This document shows positions 23,341 to 35,402 of a stretch of DNA of 64,000 nucleotides, in pieces. The number at the start of each line of letters is the position of its first letter. The stretch's first letter is position 1. The DNA comes from Garcia nutans (Eukaryota; Streptophyta; Magnoliopsida; Malpighiales; Euphorbiaceae): the NCBI GenBank assembly GCA_947685225.1, contig CANTUV010000012.1:3224001-3288000 (forward strand), read 5' to 3'. The notes under the pieces are model-generated. The model was not told the origin of the DNA. It worked only from the letters and a program-made list of their open reading frames with translations, and ran no database searches. The translations under genes were made by a program, and so were the position numbers.

Positions 23341-25454
23341 CTATATATGAACTTCAACCACTGCCAATTGACTAAAATTCATTGGTGTCATATGCTTAAT
23401 GTCTCCATGATAGAGGCTATCAGCTAACAATTGAGAAGCTGCTTGAGATGGATGATATAAGTCCCAAAACAAGTATTCACTTCGATTCTTGCAAAGATTT
23501 GGATTGATAGGTTCATAGCATCCAAATTCTCCATTGTTTTCTCCCCGTCCACAGCAGGCATTCTTGATATCCTTGAATCCTTAGATATATATATTAAAGA
23601 ACTATCAATTTTGCTATATAGAATAAAATAAGTATAAATAAACGCAAACTGCCCTAACCCAATTCCACATCATCGTATAATTAAGAGAAACCATTATATC
23701 TATATTCAACTTAGGTCAATTTTTAAATTTTATCCTAATTCAAATATTATATCATTTTGATATATTAACTTTGCTTTTTGTTATAAATCTATCCAATCTC
23801 GCTTATTCATTTGAATTTGCTAAATATAATGATAAATGTAATAGTGGCGGCTTCGTGTAATGATAAATATGTATCAAAGTTGTATCAATTATTAATGTAA
23901 TGATAACTGTAATAGTGGGGATGGATATGGCAGCTTACCAAAAGAAGTATAGTTGTTAAACAAATCCATAGTCATATCATAAACATTTCCAAGAGAATAT
24001 TTCATTTGAGGCAATTCTGAAGTCATCCCTTGTAATAAGGCGAGAGTTGAATTGTAAAAAGATTGAGCAAATTCATTCAAAAGCTGCATACAATTATCAC
24101 CACCACCTAATTTTTTATTAATTGCTCTTGCATATGGACAACAACCAATTGGTGCAACTCCCATAATCCCAAATCTCCGAGCACCCAATTTGTACATATT
24201 CTGTCATAATAAGCATTAAAATAACAGAACTCCATAAGTGAAACATATGTATAAAGGCAATGATTAATATAATAATGGAACTATTAAATATATAACTAAT
24301 AAGAAAGAAGAATAAGGACCTTTAAATGAGCAGCGTAAGCAGATTGGACGGTAGCCACATATTGATCCGTAGATGTAGTATTTTTGTCACGCATATAGTC
24401 GAAGAATTCGTTAGCTCCAAAGCAGAAAATGTAGAAAGCTTTCGAAAGAACCTTAGCTGTTGCCCCCACACCTCTTCCTTGTGTCATATTTCCTATCACT
24501 GCTTTAAATTGTTCAATTTGCTGTGACATTGGCACCACTGCATTCTGCAATTTGATTAATTTACATAAAGAACACAAAAATAAACATCAAATCCTTGCTA
24601 TATATGAAGGTTTAATTGTATAATTTAGTTTTGAAAAAAGAAAATGGTATATGTGATGTGGGGGTTGCAAAGAGACTAACCCATGCCCTGAATCCAGTTT
24701 CAGGAAGAATGCCAGATCCAGCAGATGCAAAGTTGACACCTCGCTGAATCTTTCTCTTAAAATCAATGGATGGGTTATTGAGAAGGTCGAGAAAAGCTGG
24801 TGGGCTCTTCTTGAAACCAAACTTCATTGCTAATAAAAAAAAAAAAGCATAATAACAATGTCAATAAGTAATATGGCATTTTGGCTTTCAATAGATAACC
24901 AAATTGATTCATAGAAAATGGCAAGTTCATTGGATTTTTCTTACTTTTAATACTATTCTTTAACCCTAAGTTTACTTTCTTTTATTTCACTGATCATTGA
25001 AATTAAAATTATTAGGATCAATTTGGAATTACAATTAAAAATAGTTTATTTTACAAAAAAATAAATAAATAAAGAAAAAAGATGGCTCGTATAAATGAAA
25101 CGACAAGTAGTTTATCTTACTGTATGATACATAAAATAAAAGGGGAAAAAAAAAAAAGAAAGAAATACAATTATTGATAATTGAAAGTTTGAAAAAAGTA
25201 CCTAATTGATCACCAATGTTGTAGCCATTGCTAAACCTTCCTGTTGGTTTTGAGTGAGGAAAATCAATCCCATTATAAGGGAAATTTGCCCTTGCATACG
25301 AGCCTACTACATAATTGTTTGTCCCAATATCAATGGCAGAGTCCCCAAAGATGAAAATTGCAGGCAAAGTTCTCTCATAAGCATCAGCATGGTTGAATAT
25401 GGCAACGCATAGAACAAAGAGGAGAAAATAAGTGAACTTTCGTATCTTTGCCAT
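23341..25454 (-). CDS. GDSL esterase/lipase, 375 aa, five exons
   Basis: A secreted-type GDSL hydrolase (SGNH family) that cleaves ester or lipid substrates; the exact substrate is not predictable. Exons on the minus strand: 25454-25202, 24829-24681, 24544-24320, 24200-23939, 23579-23341, all with GT-AG introns and total 1128 nt in one frame. Residues 1-25 form a signal peptide (MAKIRKFTYFLLFVLCVAIF...). Block I is IFIFGDSAIDIGTNN with the nucleophilic Ser. Block II is GVNFASAGSGI. Block III is FGANEFFDY, with Glu where Asp is usual after Asn. Block V FWDLYHPSQAA supplies the catalytic Asp and His. Length is normal for plant GDSL proteins. No break seen, so it is probably functional. Its paralogue lies at 50400-52417 on the same strand. 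Confidence 0.93.
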
Positions 25455-25513
25455 GAGAAAAAGAGATTATTAACTTTTTGTCTAATTTTCCTTGATTATA
25501 TATCTTAATTACT

Positions 25514-25521
25514 GTTTTATA
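25514..25521 (-). promoter_or_regulatory. TATA box of the first GDSL gene
   Basis: TATAAAAC on the minus strand, about 60 bp upstream of the ATG at 25454. The paralogue has a TATA box at nearly the same distance, which supports both. Confidence 0.5.
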
Positions 25522-26256
25522 CTTATTAGAAACATTATCAACTAGAAATAGAATCAATAAAACATTTGTTTCAAGGCATTTTCTTGTTTTTTACACTAAT
25601 CAACTATATAAAATTTTATATTAACTGGGGATTAATACATAAATAATTATTTTTTTTAACTTATAAGACAATCAACTTCATTAGTTGGGCGGATTGTTCT
25701 ATTGCTAATCCTCATATGTATTAACCAAACTAACATATTCTTGCTCTTTGTAAAGAAGTGTGAAACCGTTTTTATAAAAATTAAAGGGTAATGATAAAAA
25801 TGTGAGAAGTAGCAACTTTATATGTTTGCAAGTTTCAAATTTAGTGTTATATATATGTATACATATATATATATATATAAATATATATATGTATTTTTTT
25901 TTTCTGAATTTTACTTTTCATTTTCTTGTTTGATTGTTACAAGGAACTTATCATAAGTTTGAGTAGAAAATTTTCATCATAAGGATAGATATTTTATTCT
26001 TTCATTTTCACATGTTATCATTATCATCATCATCTTAAAATTTTCTTATGGAGTATCTTGTAATTTGACTATACTAGAAAAATCTCTAATATTCTATAAT
26101 TTTTAGGGTATCCAAGTCAAGTGACTCAATTTTGATAAGCTTTTGGCCTGAATATGTTATATAACCATTGATGGAAAAAAAAATCAAACTTTGAGTATTC
26201 ATTTACATCAAATTGATTTTTAGTACTCCCGTTAGAAAAAACTTCAAAATGTTTAG
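25522..26256. other. Upstream intergenic DNA of the first GDSL gene
   Basis: No gene. An AT dinucleotide run lies at about 25850-25890. The right edge is the left target-site copy (26257-26264) of the hAT element. Confidence 0.5.
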
Positions 26257-26474
26257 GAGTCATGCAGTAGCGGACACAGAAAATATTGAAGGGGGGCTCA
26301 ACTTCTACAGAAAAAAAATTACAGACAGATTTGCTATAAAATTAAACATATAATATTATAGTAGTTCAATAATTAATTTGTGTTATTAAATTAACTATGC
26401 ATAATAGATGATAATTGCATTCTACGACTTTTCATGTTCTGAAAACGTTGCATAATAGCATCGTTTTTAATATT

Positions 26475-28722
26475 TTAAAAAATAACTTTCTCTATATGAC
26501 ACACTAAATAGTTGGTCGAAAAATCATCTCCTATCTTATTGCGCAAATCCGTCTTGATAATGTTCATTGCTGAAAAAGCTCTCTCGACGGTAGCAGTGGC
26601 AACATGTAAGACTAAAACTAACTTAATAAGCAGATATACCAAAGAAAATATAGTGTCATAACCTGTCTCAACTATTTTCTGAGCAAGAGCTCCAATATCA
26701 TCAAGGTTAGAGAAAGCTGCATTTCTTTTAACATCAGCAATGTATGTATTAAGTTGATATTCAAGTATCATATGATCGGTGATGGAGAAATCATATGGAT
26801 ATAGTTGAGCAAGACGAAGTAATTTGGATAGCTGAAAGTTAGAGAATAAGTTTTTTAGAGAAAGACAAACAATACATAAAAGCAATTTCGTACTTGATTC
26901 TGTGAAGTAATTTTCTATTTCATGGGCAATGAAATCAATAACCTAGAATTTAATGAAAGAAAATTAGGTTGTAGCATAATAAATAGTTAAGTATGATAAT
27001 ACGAAAAAAAAAGAGTACCTGACAAAATATTTATACTCGAAAGTGGTGGTAATAAGTAATAGGAGTACTAGAATGCAAATAACCTGCATTATCTTCCAAA
27101 TTAAGCATTGTGACATCATGATCTATTCAAAATTCATTAATAGTTTTCAATAATTTATTCCATCCTTTCTTCCAGAAACTTTGCAATTCTTGTTTAACCG
27201 TTGTAATCAAATGAACTGCATTGTCAATATTTTGATCCTTTTTTTGTAAGGCTTGGGATAGATCATTTGTCATATCTAAAAGTTTCCTCATTAAGAAAGT
27301 AATGAAAATAAATTCATAACTTCTCATTTTATCAAGAAAGCCCACAAATGCCCCTTGATTTTTTTGATCTAAACTATCCTCATAAATGTTCTCAAGAACT
27401 TCTTTCACTGTTGACCACATAGAGAGAAGACGCATAATTGTTTTATAATGAGAACCCCAACACATGTCACTAGGTCGAGTTAGATTTGTTTCTTGATGCA
27501 AAAATCTTCGAGTTTAACTATCACCACTTTCTAGGAGCCGAACTACTTCATCATGCTGTTTTTGACGGAGAGCATCCTTCCTTTTACATGAAACTCCAAC
27601 AATATTCGCAATCATTGCAACATAATAAAAAAAATACTCACAAATTTATTACTCCTTGCTGCAGCAACAAGCACTAATTAGAGCTGATGAGCGACGTAAT
27701 GAATGTACCTTGCTAAGGGATTTTCATTTATAATGAGAATCTTCAACTTGTTGAATTCACCTCGCATATTAGAAGCTCTATCATAACCTTGACCTCTAAC
27801 TTTACTTAGTGATAATCCATGTTTCTTGTTAACATATCTCAATACCACAGGCATTTGCTCTTTTACTGAATTGTTCCGAGCCTCATCAATTAGTGGAGAG
27901 TAGAATTCATCTCCAATATCATCAACAATAGATAATGTCGTCTCTAAAGTACAACCACTCACAATTTGCTTTTGGATGCGTGGAGAAGTGAGTTGATTAT
28001 TTTTAGGAGTATTTGAATTAAGTGCATTCCCAACCTCAATATTTCATTTACTGTACCAATCGAGAAGTTCTAAAAAATTACCCCGACTAAGTGACTTTTT
28101 TGACTCATCATGATCTCGAAAAGCCAACTCATTTGCTAAAAGAAAACAAATACAGTCAACAACAGCTGTTAAACGCGTTTGGTAAAAAATCTCTTGCTTT
28201 GGCTATGAGAAGATAAGACATAAGACACACTTTGTCTTTGATTTTTAAAACCAACATATTGCAACCTAGCATTATTGTGTAGACTATTTGGACCGCCAAC
28301 ATGGTCATTAAACTTCTCTATAGCCTTTTTTCAATTGCAAAACCCAATGTGTGTGAAAATATTATCCCCTCGCTTCGCTCCTTTACTCGAGCAAAAAAGA
28401 TAATACCATAAACAAAACAATGTCTCTTTCAAATGCTATATTCCAACCACTCAAATTTATAGAACCAATTCTCCTGAAAACTCCTCATAATTTTTTCAAA
28501 TTCTCTATGTAGAAAATTATGACCAAATGGTTGGCAAGGCCCTTTAACTACATATTGTCTCTTAATATTATCTCTAATCCCAATATCAAACTCATCAACG
28601 GGCTTACGCAATGTTGGATCATTAACAATATCATCAAAACTAACCTCTAGATGTTTTTGTCCAGCACTAGTTTCCCCCCTACTTCCATGACTACTTACTG
28701 TTTGAATTCGATGATTCACCAC
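26475..28722 (-). pseudogene. hAT transposase relic (TTF zinc finger, DUF4371, hAT dimerisation)
   Basis: Minus-strand pieces in the correct order encode a plant hAT transposase of the TTF-type zinc finger class. 28722-28429 holds the N-terminal TTF region (DPTLRKPVDEFDIGIRDNIKR; KGPCQPFGHNF; F.ENWFYKFEWLEYS). 27962-27678 resembles DUF4371 (VNKKHGLSLSKVRGQGYDRASNMRGEFN, the catalytic-core region). 27501-27127 is the middle part (DMCWGSHYKTI, with the conserved W). 26885-26475 ends in the dimerisation domain (VATATVERAFSAMNIIKTDLRNKIGDD). Several stops and frame changes break it, so it makes no active enzyme. It would have cut at the element ends described above. Confidence 0.85.
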
Positions 28723-28924
28723 ATTCAGTCCGTATCCTTTTAGTCTTGATTACGAATTTATCCATACTTGTTTTAATTCATAAATAGTTTATACTTTATT
28801 TTCAATTCATAATTTTTAGTTTATATTTTTTCAATTAATATTCAAATATAATTTGTAAAGTAGTTTATATTTCTCAATTTATAGTTATATTCAATTTAAT
28901 AATTTACTGCCTAATTTTAATTTA

Positions 28925-29400
28925 TAGATTAAATTTTATTAACATAATTTGTATCATACATTTTAATTTATAATTTATAATAATTATAATAATTTATAAT
29001 AAATTTTAATTTACAGATTGAATTTTATTAACATGATTTATATCATATATTTTAATTTATAATTTAAAATAATTTTAATAATTTATAATCAATTTTAAAT
29101 TATAGATTAAATTTTATTAACATAATTTATATCATACATTTTAATTTATAATTTATAATAATTTTAATAATTTATAATCAATTTTAATTTATAGATTAAA
29201 TTTTATTAACATAATTTATAGCATAGATTTTAATTTATAATTTATAATAATTTTAATAATATATATATATATATTAAATTTTATTTCAATAATTTATATC
29301 ATACATTTTAATTTATAATTTATAACCTAATTTTAATAATTTATAAACAATTTTAATTTATAGATTGAATTTTATTTCAATAATTTATATCTTACATTTT
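28925..29400. repeat. Tandem array, unit about 86-90 bp, inside the hAT
   Basis: The unit beginning ATTRAATTTTATTAACATAA and ending TTTTAATTTAYAG repeats at about 28932, 29020, 29108 and 29195, and in altered form near 29275 and 29360. It lies between the transposase start and the hAT right end, where subterminal repeats bind transposase in hAT elements. Very AT-rich, so the exact number of copies is uncertain. Confidence 0.65.
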
Positions 29401-30230
29401 AATTTTAATAATTTATAACCTAATTTATAAATATATTCAATTTAACTTAATCATAATTAATATTTAATTTATATTTTATAACTCAATTTAATCTTAAAAC
29501 TTTAATTATAATTTACATTCAATTTACATCTTAAATTAAATTTATATTTTGAATAATATTAACCTAATTTATATTCAACATTTTAATTTATAAATTATAA
29601 TTAAATTAATAATTTAAAATAAAATTAACAATTTACTATCAATTTAATCTAAATTTCAAATTACTAAATCAATTCAACATAATCGCAACAGCACATTCAA
29701 AAATTTAAAAAAAAAATAACTATATTCTATATTAAAAAAAATTCCCCAAAATACATAAACCCTAATCACAAAACAAAACAAAACAACACAAATTAATTCT
29801 AAATTTCAAATAAATCACAAAATCACAAAACATTTTAAATAAATTATTAACTTAATTATTAAACAAAATAAACTTTATTCTATATTTTAAATTAAATCCC
29901 CAAAATTTCTAATTAAAATACCAAACAACAAAAAAAAAAGTACCTCGTCATTTTAGCCACAAGGTTTAAAAAAAAATTAAATCGCCTATGGCTAAAACAA
30001 CGTCATTTCAGCCAAGGGTAATCTTGTAAAAAAAATAACATTCGTCTTCAACCTCTCGGTCTCCCTCTCTTCTACGAAACCAGTGGCAAGCCGGCGCCGA
30101 CGAGCTCACCCTCCCTTCAAATTAATCACCGGCGGCTACACCCCCTATATAAACTTATGGCAGCCGGTGAGGGGGGGGGGGGTGTCTAGGGCCCCCCTGG
30201 ACTCCCCATATGTCCGCCACCGGAGTCATA

Positions 30231-32480
30231 GATTCATGGATTCAGTTAGATTAAATAATGCCCTTTCATCACCCATCTGTAAGGTCAACTTTCCTCCTTC
30301 CACATTTATCATAGCTCATGTTGGTGCTAAAAATGGCCTTCCAAGGATTAACGAGATCTCTATGTCTTCCTCCATTTCTAGGATTACAAAATCTACAGGA
30401 ATATAAAACTTGTCCATCTTTTCTAAATCATTTTCAATAATACCCAAAAGGTAGCTTTACAGATCTATCAACTAACTAGAGTATCATCTTTATACACTTC
30501 AAATCTGTAAATCCAAGCCTCCTTCAAATAAATGGGTCATCAAGCTTACAATTATACCTAGTTCACATAAAGCCTTTTTAAATTCAAAATTACCAATAAC
30601 ACAAGGTATAGATAAACTCTCTAAATCTGGCAATTTTAGTGAAAGTTTATTTTAGATCACCGCACTACACTTCTCAGGAAGTGTAGTCCTTGTATTATCT
30701 TCAAGTGATCTCCTATTGGACAACAACTCCTTAAAAATTCTACACATGTAAGAATTTGACCTAGGGCATCTGCAAATGAGTTTTTGATTCGAAGCTGCCT
30801 GAAGGCTTCTAGAAATATCTCATACTATTTTTTCTGTTCTTGTTTTTTGTAGTCTTTAAGAATATGGAGTAAGAGGAACATAAAGTTTTATCTCCTTCTT
30901 CATGGTAACTTCTTTCTGCTCTGTTGGCATCTTTTCTGTTATTTCTTATTCTGGTCCCTTAGTACTCTTCATATTTTCCTATTGTGGTTCAACTTGCTTT
31001 GGACCCACCTCTTTCGATTGCTTTCCACTTCTAAGGGTGATAGCCTTACATTACTCTCTTGGATTTATTTTAGTCTTACTTGGGAGAGCACCTCGATTCC
31101 TCAAATTATGAGAGTCTTCTGCCCAATTTGCATTTCAAGATTTATGTTCTGACTAGTAATTTATTCCATTCACACTTTTAACTTATCATATTGCTTATTG
31201 AGTTTCTCAAACCACTCAGTGGAGACAATAATTAATTTATCTAATATTGACTCATATGAGGGTTTATTTTCTGGGAAAAGACTTTGGCCTTGGCTTCTAT
31301 TTTCAAATGGTGGTTGATACATACCCTTTTGGTTACCATGGTTGCTTTGATTTTCTTCCTAAGAAAGATACCCTTTTAGTTACCATGGTTTCTTTGATTT
31401 CCTCCCCAAGAAAGATTCAAAAAGTTATCCCAACTAGAGTTGTATGTATTACCAAAAGGAAGCTATTGTAAATGATTTTGATACCCAACAAACAACACTT
31501 GTTCATAAGCTCCACATTCAAAAGTTTGATAGTTACCACCACAGCCTTCACAACATGTAAACGTAGCAAGATTAACATGCCCTAATTTCTTAGTTATGGG
31601 ATCAACTTTTGCTTTAAGAATAGATGTAATATCTACTTCATGTACTCCATCTACCTTCTTAGGCAAAGTTCTCTCTCCATCCTGGTGGTAGTTATTGGTT
31701 GTCATGGACAGGTAGTTATAATGCTTTCATTGTTCTTTTATTCACAAAAGCCCCTCATGTAGCTGTATCTGTAGTACTTCTTAAAGGTCTTGTTATCCCA
31801 TTGTAAAAGGATTGAACAAGTAGCCAATATGGAATCCCATAATGGGAATAATTCCATTAAAGATCCTTAAATCTCTCTTAAGGTTCATAGAGTAATTCCA
31901 TATCATAATGCACAAAGCTGGTCATATCATTCATAAACTTCATTGTCTTTTCTAGAGGAAAATATTTAGCAAAAAATCTCCTAGAAAGGTCATCCCATGT
32001 AGTGAAACTTCCAGTAGCTTGACCTTTAACTATGCCTTTACCTTGACTTTCAATAAGAAAGGAAAGACTTGTAGTTGAATTATATTATCACTGGTCCTAT
32101 TCATCTTGATTATATCAAGATTTTTAGGATATTTGCCAAATGAGCAATGGTATCTTTATGATCTAGACTAAAGAAAATTTGTTGTTAAGCCATATTGATG
32201 AGAGAACGTTTGAGTTCAAAATTATTGACATTCACTACAGGATGAGTAATGCTTGATCCAACTCAAGTATTAGGCATGACATGTTCTCTTTGGATTGCCC
32301 ATATATGCTTTTTCGTCGAGAGGTACTTAAATGACTATTTTAACTTCTTCCTTCTGAAGTTATATCTCATGAAGTCTTTCTTTTTTTCCTCCTTTTCTTG
32401 ACAAAGTCTCTCTTTTCTTACCTTGTTATTACCTAACACTGCTTTTCAATCTCAGGGTTATAATTCTCCAAAGTTACGAG
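30231..32480 (-). pseudogene. Athila-like gypsy gag and protease relic
   Basis: Several minus-strand pieces match Tat/Athila gag-protease. From the 5' side, about 32110-31900 reads FTTWDDLSRRFFAKYFPL and KTMKFMND.TSF, the gag core. 31705-31463 contains CEGCGGNYQTFEC, the zinc-knuckle-like motif of Athila gag, followed by the usual ..YEQVLFVG.. At about 30405-30240, VDFVILEMEEDIEISLILGRPFLA is the aspartic-protease end with its LGRPFL signature. Stops are frequent. The hAT (26265-30222) starts directly downstream of the protease piece. The primer site at 32593-32610 and the LTR to its right have matching orientation. Confidence 0.7.
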
Positions 32481-32592
32481 TGGATTACTTGTCATAAAGC
32501 ATAGCTAGCAGACACGAAAGAATTACTGAGCAAATAGAAGAAAATTCCAAATTAATAAAAATCCATATTTTGTTGTTATTAAATAGTTGTCT

Positions 32593-32610
32593 TTTCTGGC
32601 AACAGTGCAA
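32593..32610 (-). other. Decayed tRNA-Asp primer binding site
   Basis: Aligned to the intact site at 323-340, 12 of 18 bases match. Five of the six changes are C-to-T or G-to-A on the plus strand, as expected from deamination of methylated cytosines. Position (between gag and LTR) and orientation are right. Confidence 0.6.
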
Positions 32611-32615
32611 AAAAC

Positions 32616-34250
32616 TTATTAGTATCCTAGCCTAGTTACTGCAAGTGTACAGTGCCTAATAAGTAATAGAGTGAGAGTGAGTGCCTTATCCTTATGGATG
32701 GCTTATTGTAACTAAACCAAATTCAGATGTTTCTATTATTTAGAAGGATTAAACAAGTTGTGATTGGTTTAATTATATCTAAATGTATCAAATTAAAGGG
32801 TAGGAATAGGTTTCATAATCTATTGCATTATGTTCCTAATTTTATTCAAATTAAATCTACTCCAACAAATTGATAACCGAAATCTCTATAGAATTCAACC
32901 CTATATGCTCTGGCTCTTTACTCTCGTGAGAATTTAAACAATTCAATTCTAAAGCTCAAAGAGATTATACATTGGTTCCTTATAAAGTATCTTTATCTCT
33001 AAATCAACTTTCTAAGGTTATTATTCCCCAAAAACTATATTACACACAACTTTTTTTTATTATGCAATATAAAAGTTCAAGCAATCAATGGCCAATTGAT
33101 TACTAGCTTTAAGCTCTAGAATAATAAATTAGATGGAAGACGAGAATATAAATATGAATTTTATTCACGAAACATAATTAAAATAGTGAATCCACCTAAT
33201 CTCACAGTAGAATTATTTACTCATGTTTAAGTAATATTCAAAGACAATTAACCATAAATATTTACTTAAAGAAATCATATAAAATCAACAAAAGAATTAA
33301 AATAATTAAGTTGCATGAAAAATTGTTCTAGAAAAATATGAATCTGACTTTTCAATCTCTCAAAATTCTCTTGAAAAATTGAAATCTTGGTTTCTTGATC
33401 TCAGTTGCTGCCTCTCTTCTCCCAAAGATGGCCTTTTCAACAAAAAGATCAGAAAAGTCCTGAATTGACCTGGTCCAGCAATAATATTATTCGTTTTGCG
33501 CTAGGCCCACAAGGCTTTGTTCTCAAATTTAGACTTATCTCTAGGTCCAAAACACGTTGTTACTGACCAAGGAACACCCCAACTTAAATAATGCTTCCCA
33601 TCCTTGTGTGTAGTCGATGTAGAATTTGCCTAAGATGAATAGTAATATAGTACCTCCACCTCCTGTACGGACTCAGAAATTGAGATTTATCTAAGGTGTT
33701 ACATATACCCTCTCTAAGGGACTCAACGTCCTCGTTGAGGTTTTCCCCATACAACTAAGGTTTGCCCCACAACCAACCACAAGGGCAAGGCAGGCTCTAA
33801 TATCAAGTGCAACGGCTGGGATTTGCCTAAGGTGTTACAAGTCCCCTTTATGATGATTGCGCCTCTTCAATATATATTGCTTCTCTCTCTAAAAAAATCA
33901 TGAATCGAACACTCACTTATTATACACGGGCGTGCATAATTATATGCCCGTGCATATTTGCTTCCATCTGCATCTAGATGCACCATACTGCACAATCTAG
34001 AGTCTTTGTTCATGGGCGAGCTACTAACATTTGACATGCCTGTGCAGCTGATTTGGCTTCTAATTATCTGCTTCTTCTTCAGACAGTCTATATTTTTTCT
34101 ATATGCTTGTGTCTAAAGCTATAGACATGCCCATGCGCATGATTCTTTTGCCGGACTTCATGAATTTATAGGCTCATGTCAAATATCCATGCAATATGTC
34201 AAAAAAGAAATTTACATTAAAATATGTCATGAAACATACAAGAAACAACA
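32616..34250 (-). repeat. 5' LTR region of the Athila-like relic
   Basis: Non-coding DNA right of the decayed primer site. It starts like an Athila LTR end (CTTATTAGTATCCTAGCC...) and contains the inverted pair ACACGGGCGTGCA / TGCCCGTGCA at about 33925-33957. Two related blocks (TTTGCCTAAGATG near 33628 and TTTGCCTAAGGTGTTAC near 33813) suggest internal duplication or another insertion. The outer end is not defined; 34250 is an estimate. Confidence 0.4.
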
Positions 34251-34299
34251 TTTATAGAGCTTTTTCTATTCAAAAACTATGAATAAAAATGGGTACAAC

Positions 34300-35300
34300 A
34301 ATTAATTCTTCCATGTTAAATCTTCTAAAGTAATAGTCCCTTCTGTTTTATTCTCAGCCATGTTTATCTGAACTCTAGCTTGTTCTCTGTCTTTTCTTCA
34401 AGTCAATATACCACTTAGGCACTCTCACAATCTTAAAGCATGTCTCCCTTAAATGTCATGTTCTTTTACAATAATCATAGACCATATTATTTTTATCTTA
34501 ACCTCTACCAAATTCTCTTCTCCTATAGTTCCCTCTGCCATAAATTTGTCCTTTCACCACTAAAAGTTCTTGTTAATATAGCCCTACTCTCAGCTATCTC
34601 ATCAATTTTAATGTTTTCCATCCTCTGTTTCTCTTTATAGAAGGCAGTGAATCGAGTACCAGTACCTGATCTGTAGCACTATCAAAACTTTCATTCAATC
34701 CCATCATAAACTATATAAGTCTAACCAAAGATGCAGTTTCTTGAATTGATTTATTAACATCACATTCACATTTCCCACATTTATATTAAAGAGCAGGAAA
34801 AACACAATTCAATTCATCTCACAGTTTTCTCAATTTTGTGTAATAGGCATTAATTAAGAGACTACCTTGCTTGACATACGTTATCTCCTTTTGTAGCAGA
34901 TAGTTTTAAGGGCCATTACTTTCTCCACAATTTTCTTCTAAAAGCGTCCTTAACTCCCTTGTTGTGGTAGTGTATATGAATTCTTCTATAATATCTTTAC
35001 TGATAGCATTTAAAATCCATGATATCACCATTAAGTCAGCTCTACACCACTGTTAATACTCTTATGTCCCTTCTTTAGGTGTATCTGAATCTCCATCGAT
35101 AAAATTTAGTTTATTCTTTACCATTAAAACAATTTTCTTAGATCTGCTCCATGTCAAGTAATTATTGTCATTCAAAGAATTGTCAACCAACATCATCCAT
35201 GGATTGTCTGATGGATGAAGAAACGATGAATCTCCATTAACAGATGATCCGATTCTTTCTGTTTGCTGTAAAGACTTATTCTGTAGTTTTGCTCATAGTT
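34300..35300 (-). pseudogene. Copia gag relic
   Basis: The minus strand around 35240-35100 reads FLHPSDNPWMMLVDNSLND, NNYLTWSRSKKIVLMVKNK and LNFIDGD, the start of Copia gag (Retrotran_gag_3 then UBN2 type). About 35060-34920 continues with WCRADLMVISWILNAISKDI and ..TTTRELRTLLEENCGESNGP. Stops interrupt it, and the rest to about 34300 is too eroded to follow. A degenerate tRNA-Met primer site lies upstream on the same strand. It resembles, but is not the same copy as, the Copia gag at 59440-60340. Confidence 0.7.
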
Positions 35301-35390
35301 CTAGTTTTGTTCAACAATCAATCAAAAAAAAGATTTGATCACGGTGAAGAAGGAAAAAAAAATCAATAGTTTTGTCTGTTCTCTTCCACG

Positions 35391-35402
35391 GCTTTTATAC
35401 CA
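35391..35402 (-). other. Degenerate tRNA-Met primer site of the Copia relic
   Basis: The plus strand GCTTTTATACCA matches the consensus GCTCTGATACCA at 10 of 12 positions. It lies about 90 bases upstream of the gag relic. An LTR should start at 35403 (TGAAGAAAATC), but I could not find its outer end. Confidence 0.55.

Larger units (their letters stand above)
26265..30222 (-). mobile_element. hAT transposon, complete ends, decayed transposase
   Basis: The left end CAGTAGCGGACA (26265) and the reverse complement of the right end CGGTGGCGGACA (30222) match at 10 of 12 bases, and the inner GGGGGGC tracts also correspond. The flanking 8-mers are gagtcatg (26257-26264) and gagtcata (30223-30230), a 7/8 match and the length hAT elements duplicate. 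Inside, on the minus strand, lies a broken hAT transposase. The element is 3958 bp, normal for an autonomous plant hAT. The right flank resembles Athila protease sequence, so the hAT probably inserted into an older retrotransposon. Confidence 0.88.

Noticed and set aside
30083..30406. 107-codon plus ORF over the hAT right end
   Set aside because: Spans the transposon TIR and the antisense of the Athila protease relic, so it cannot be one gene.
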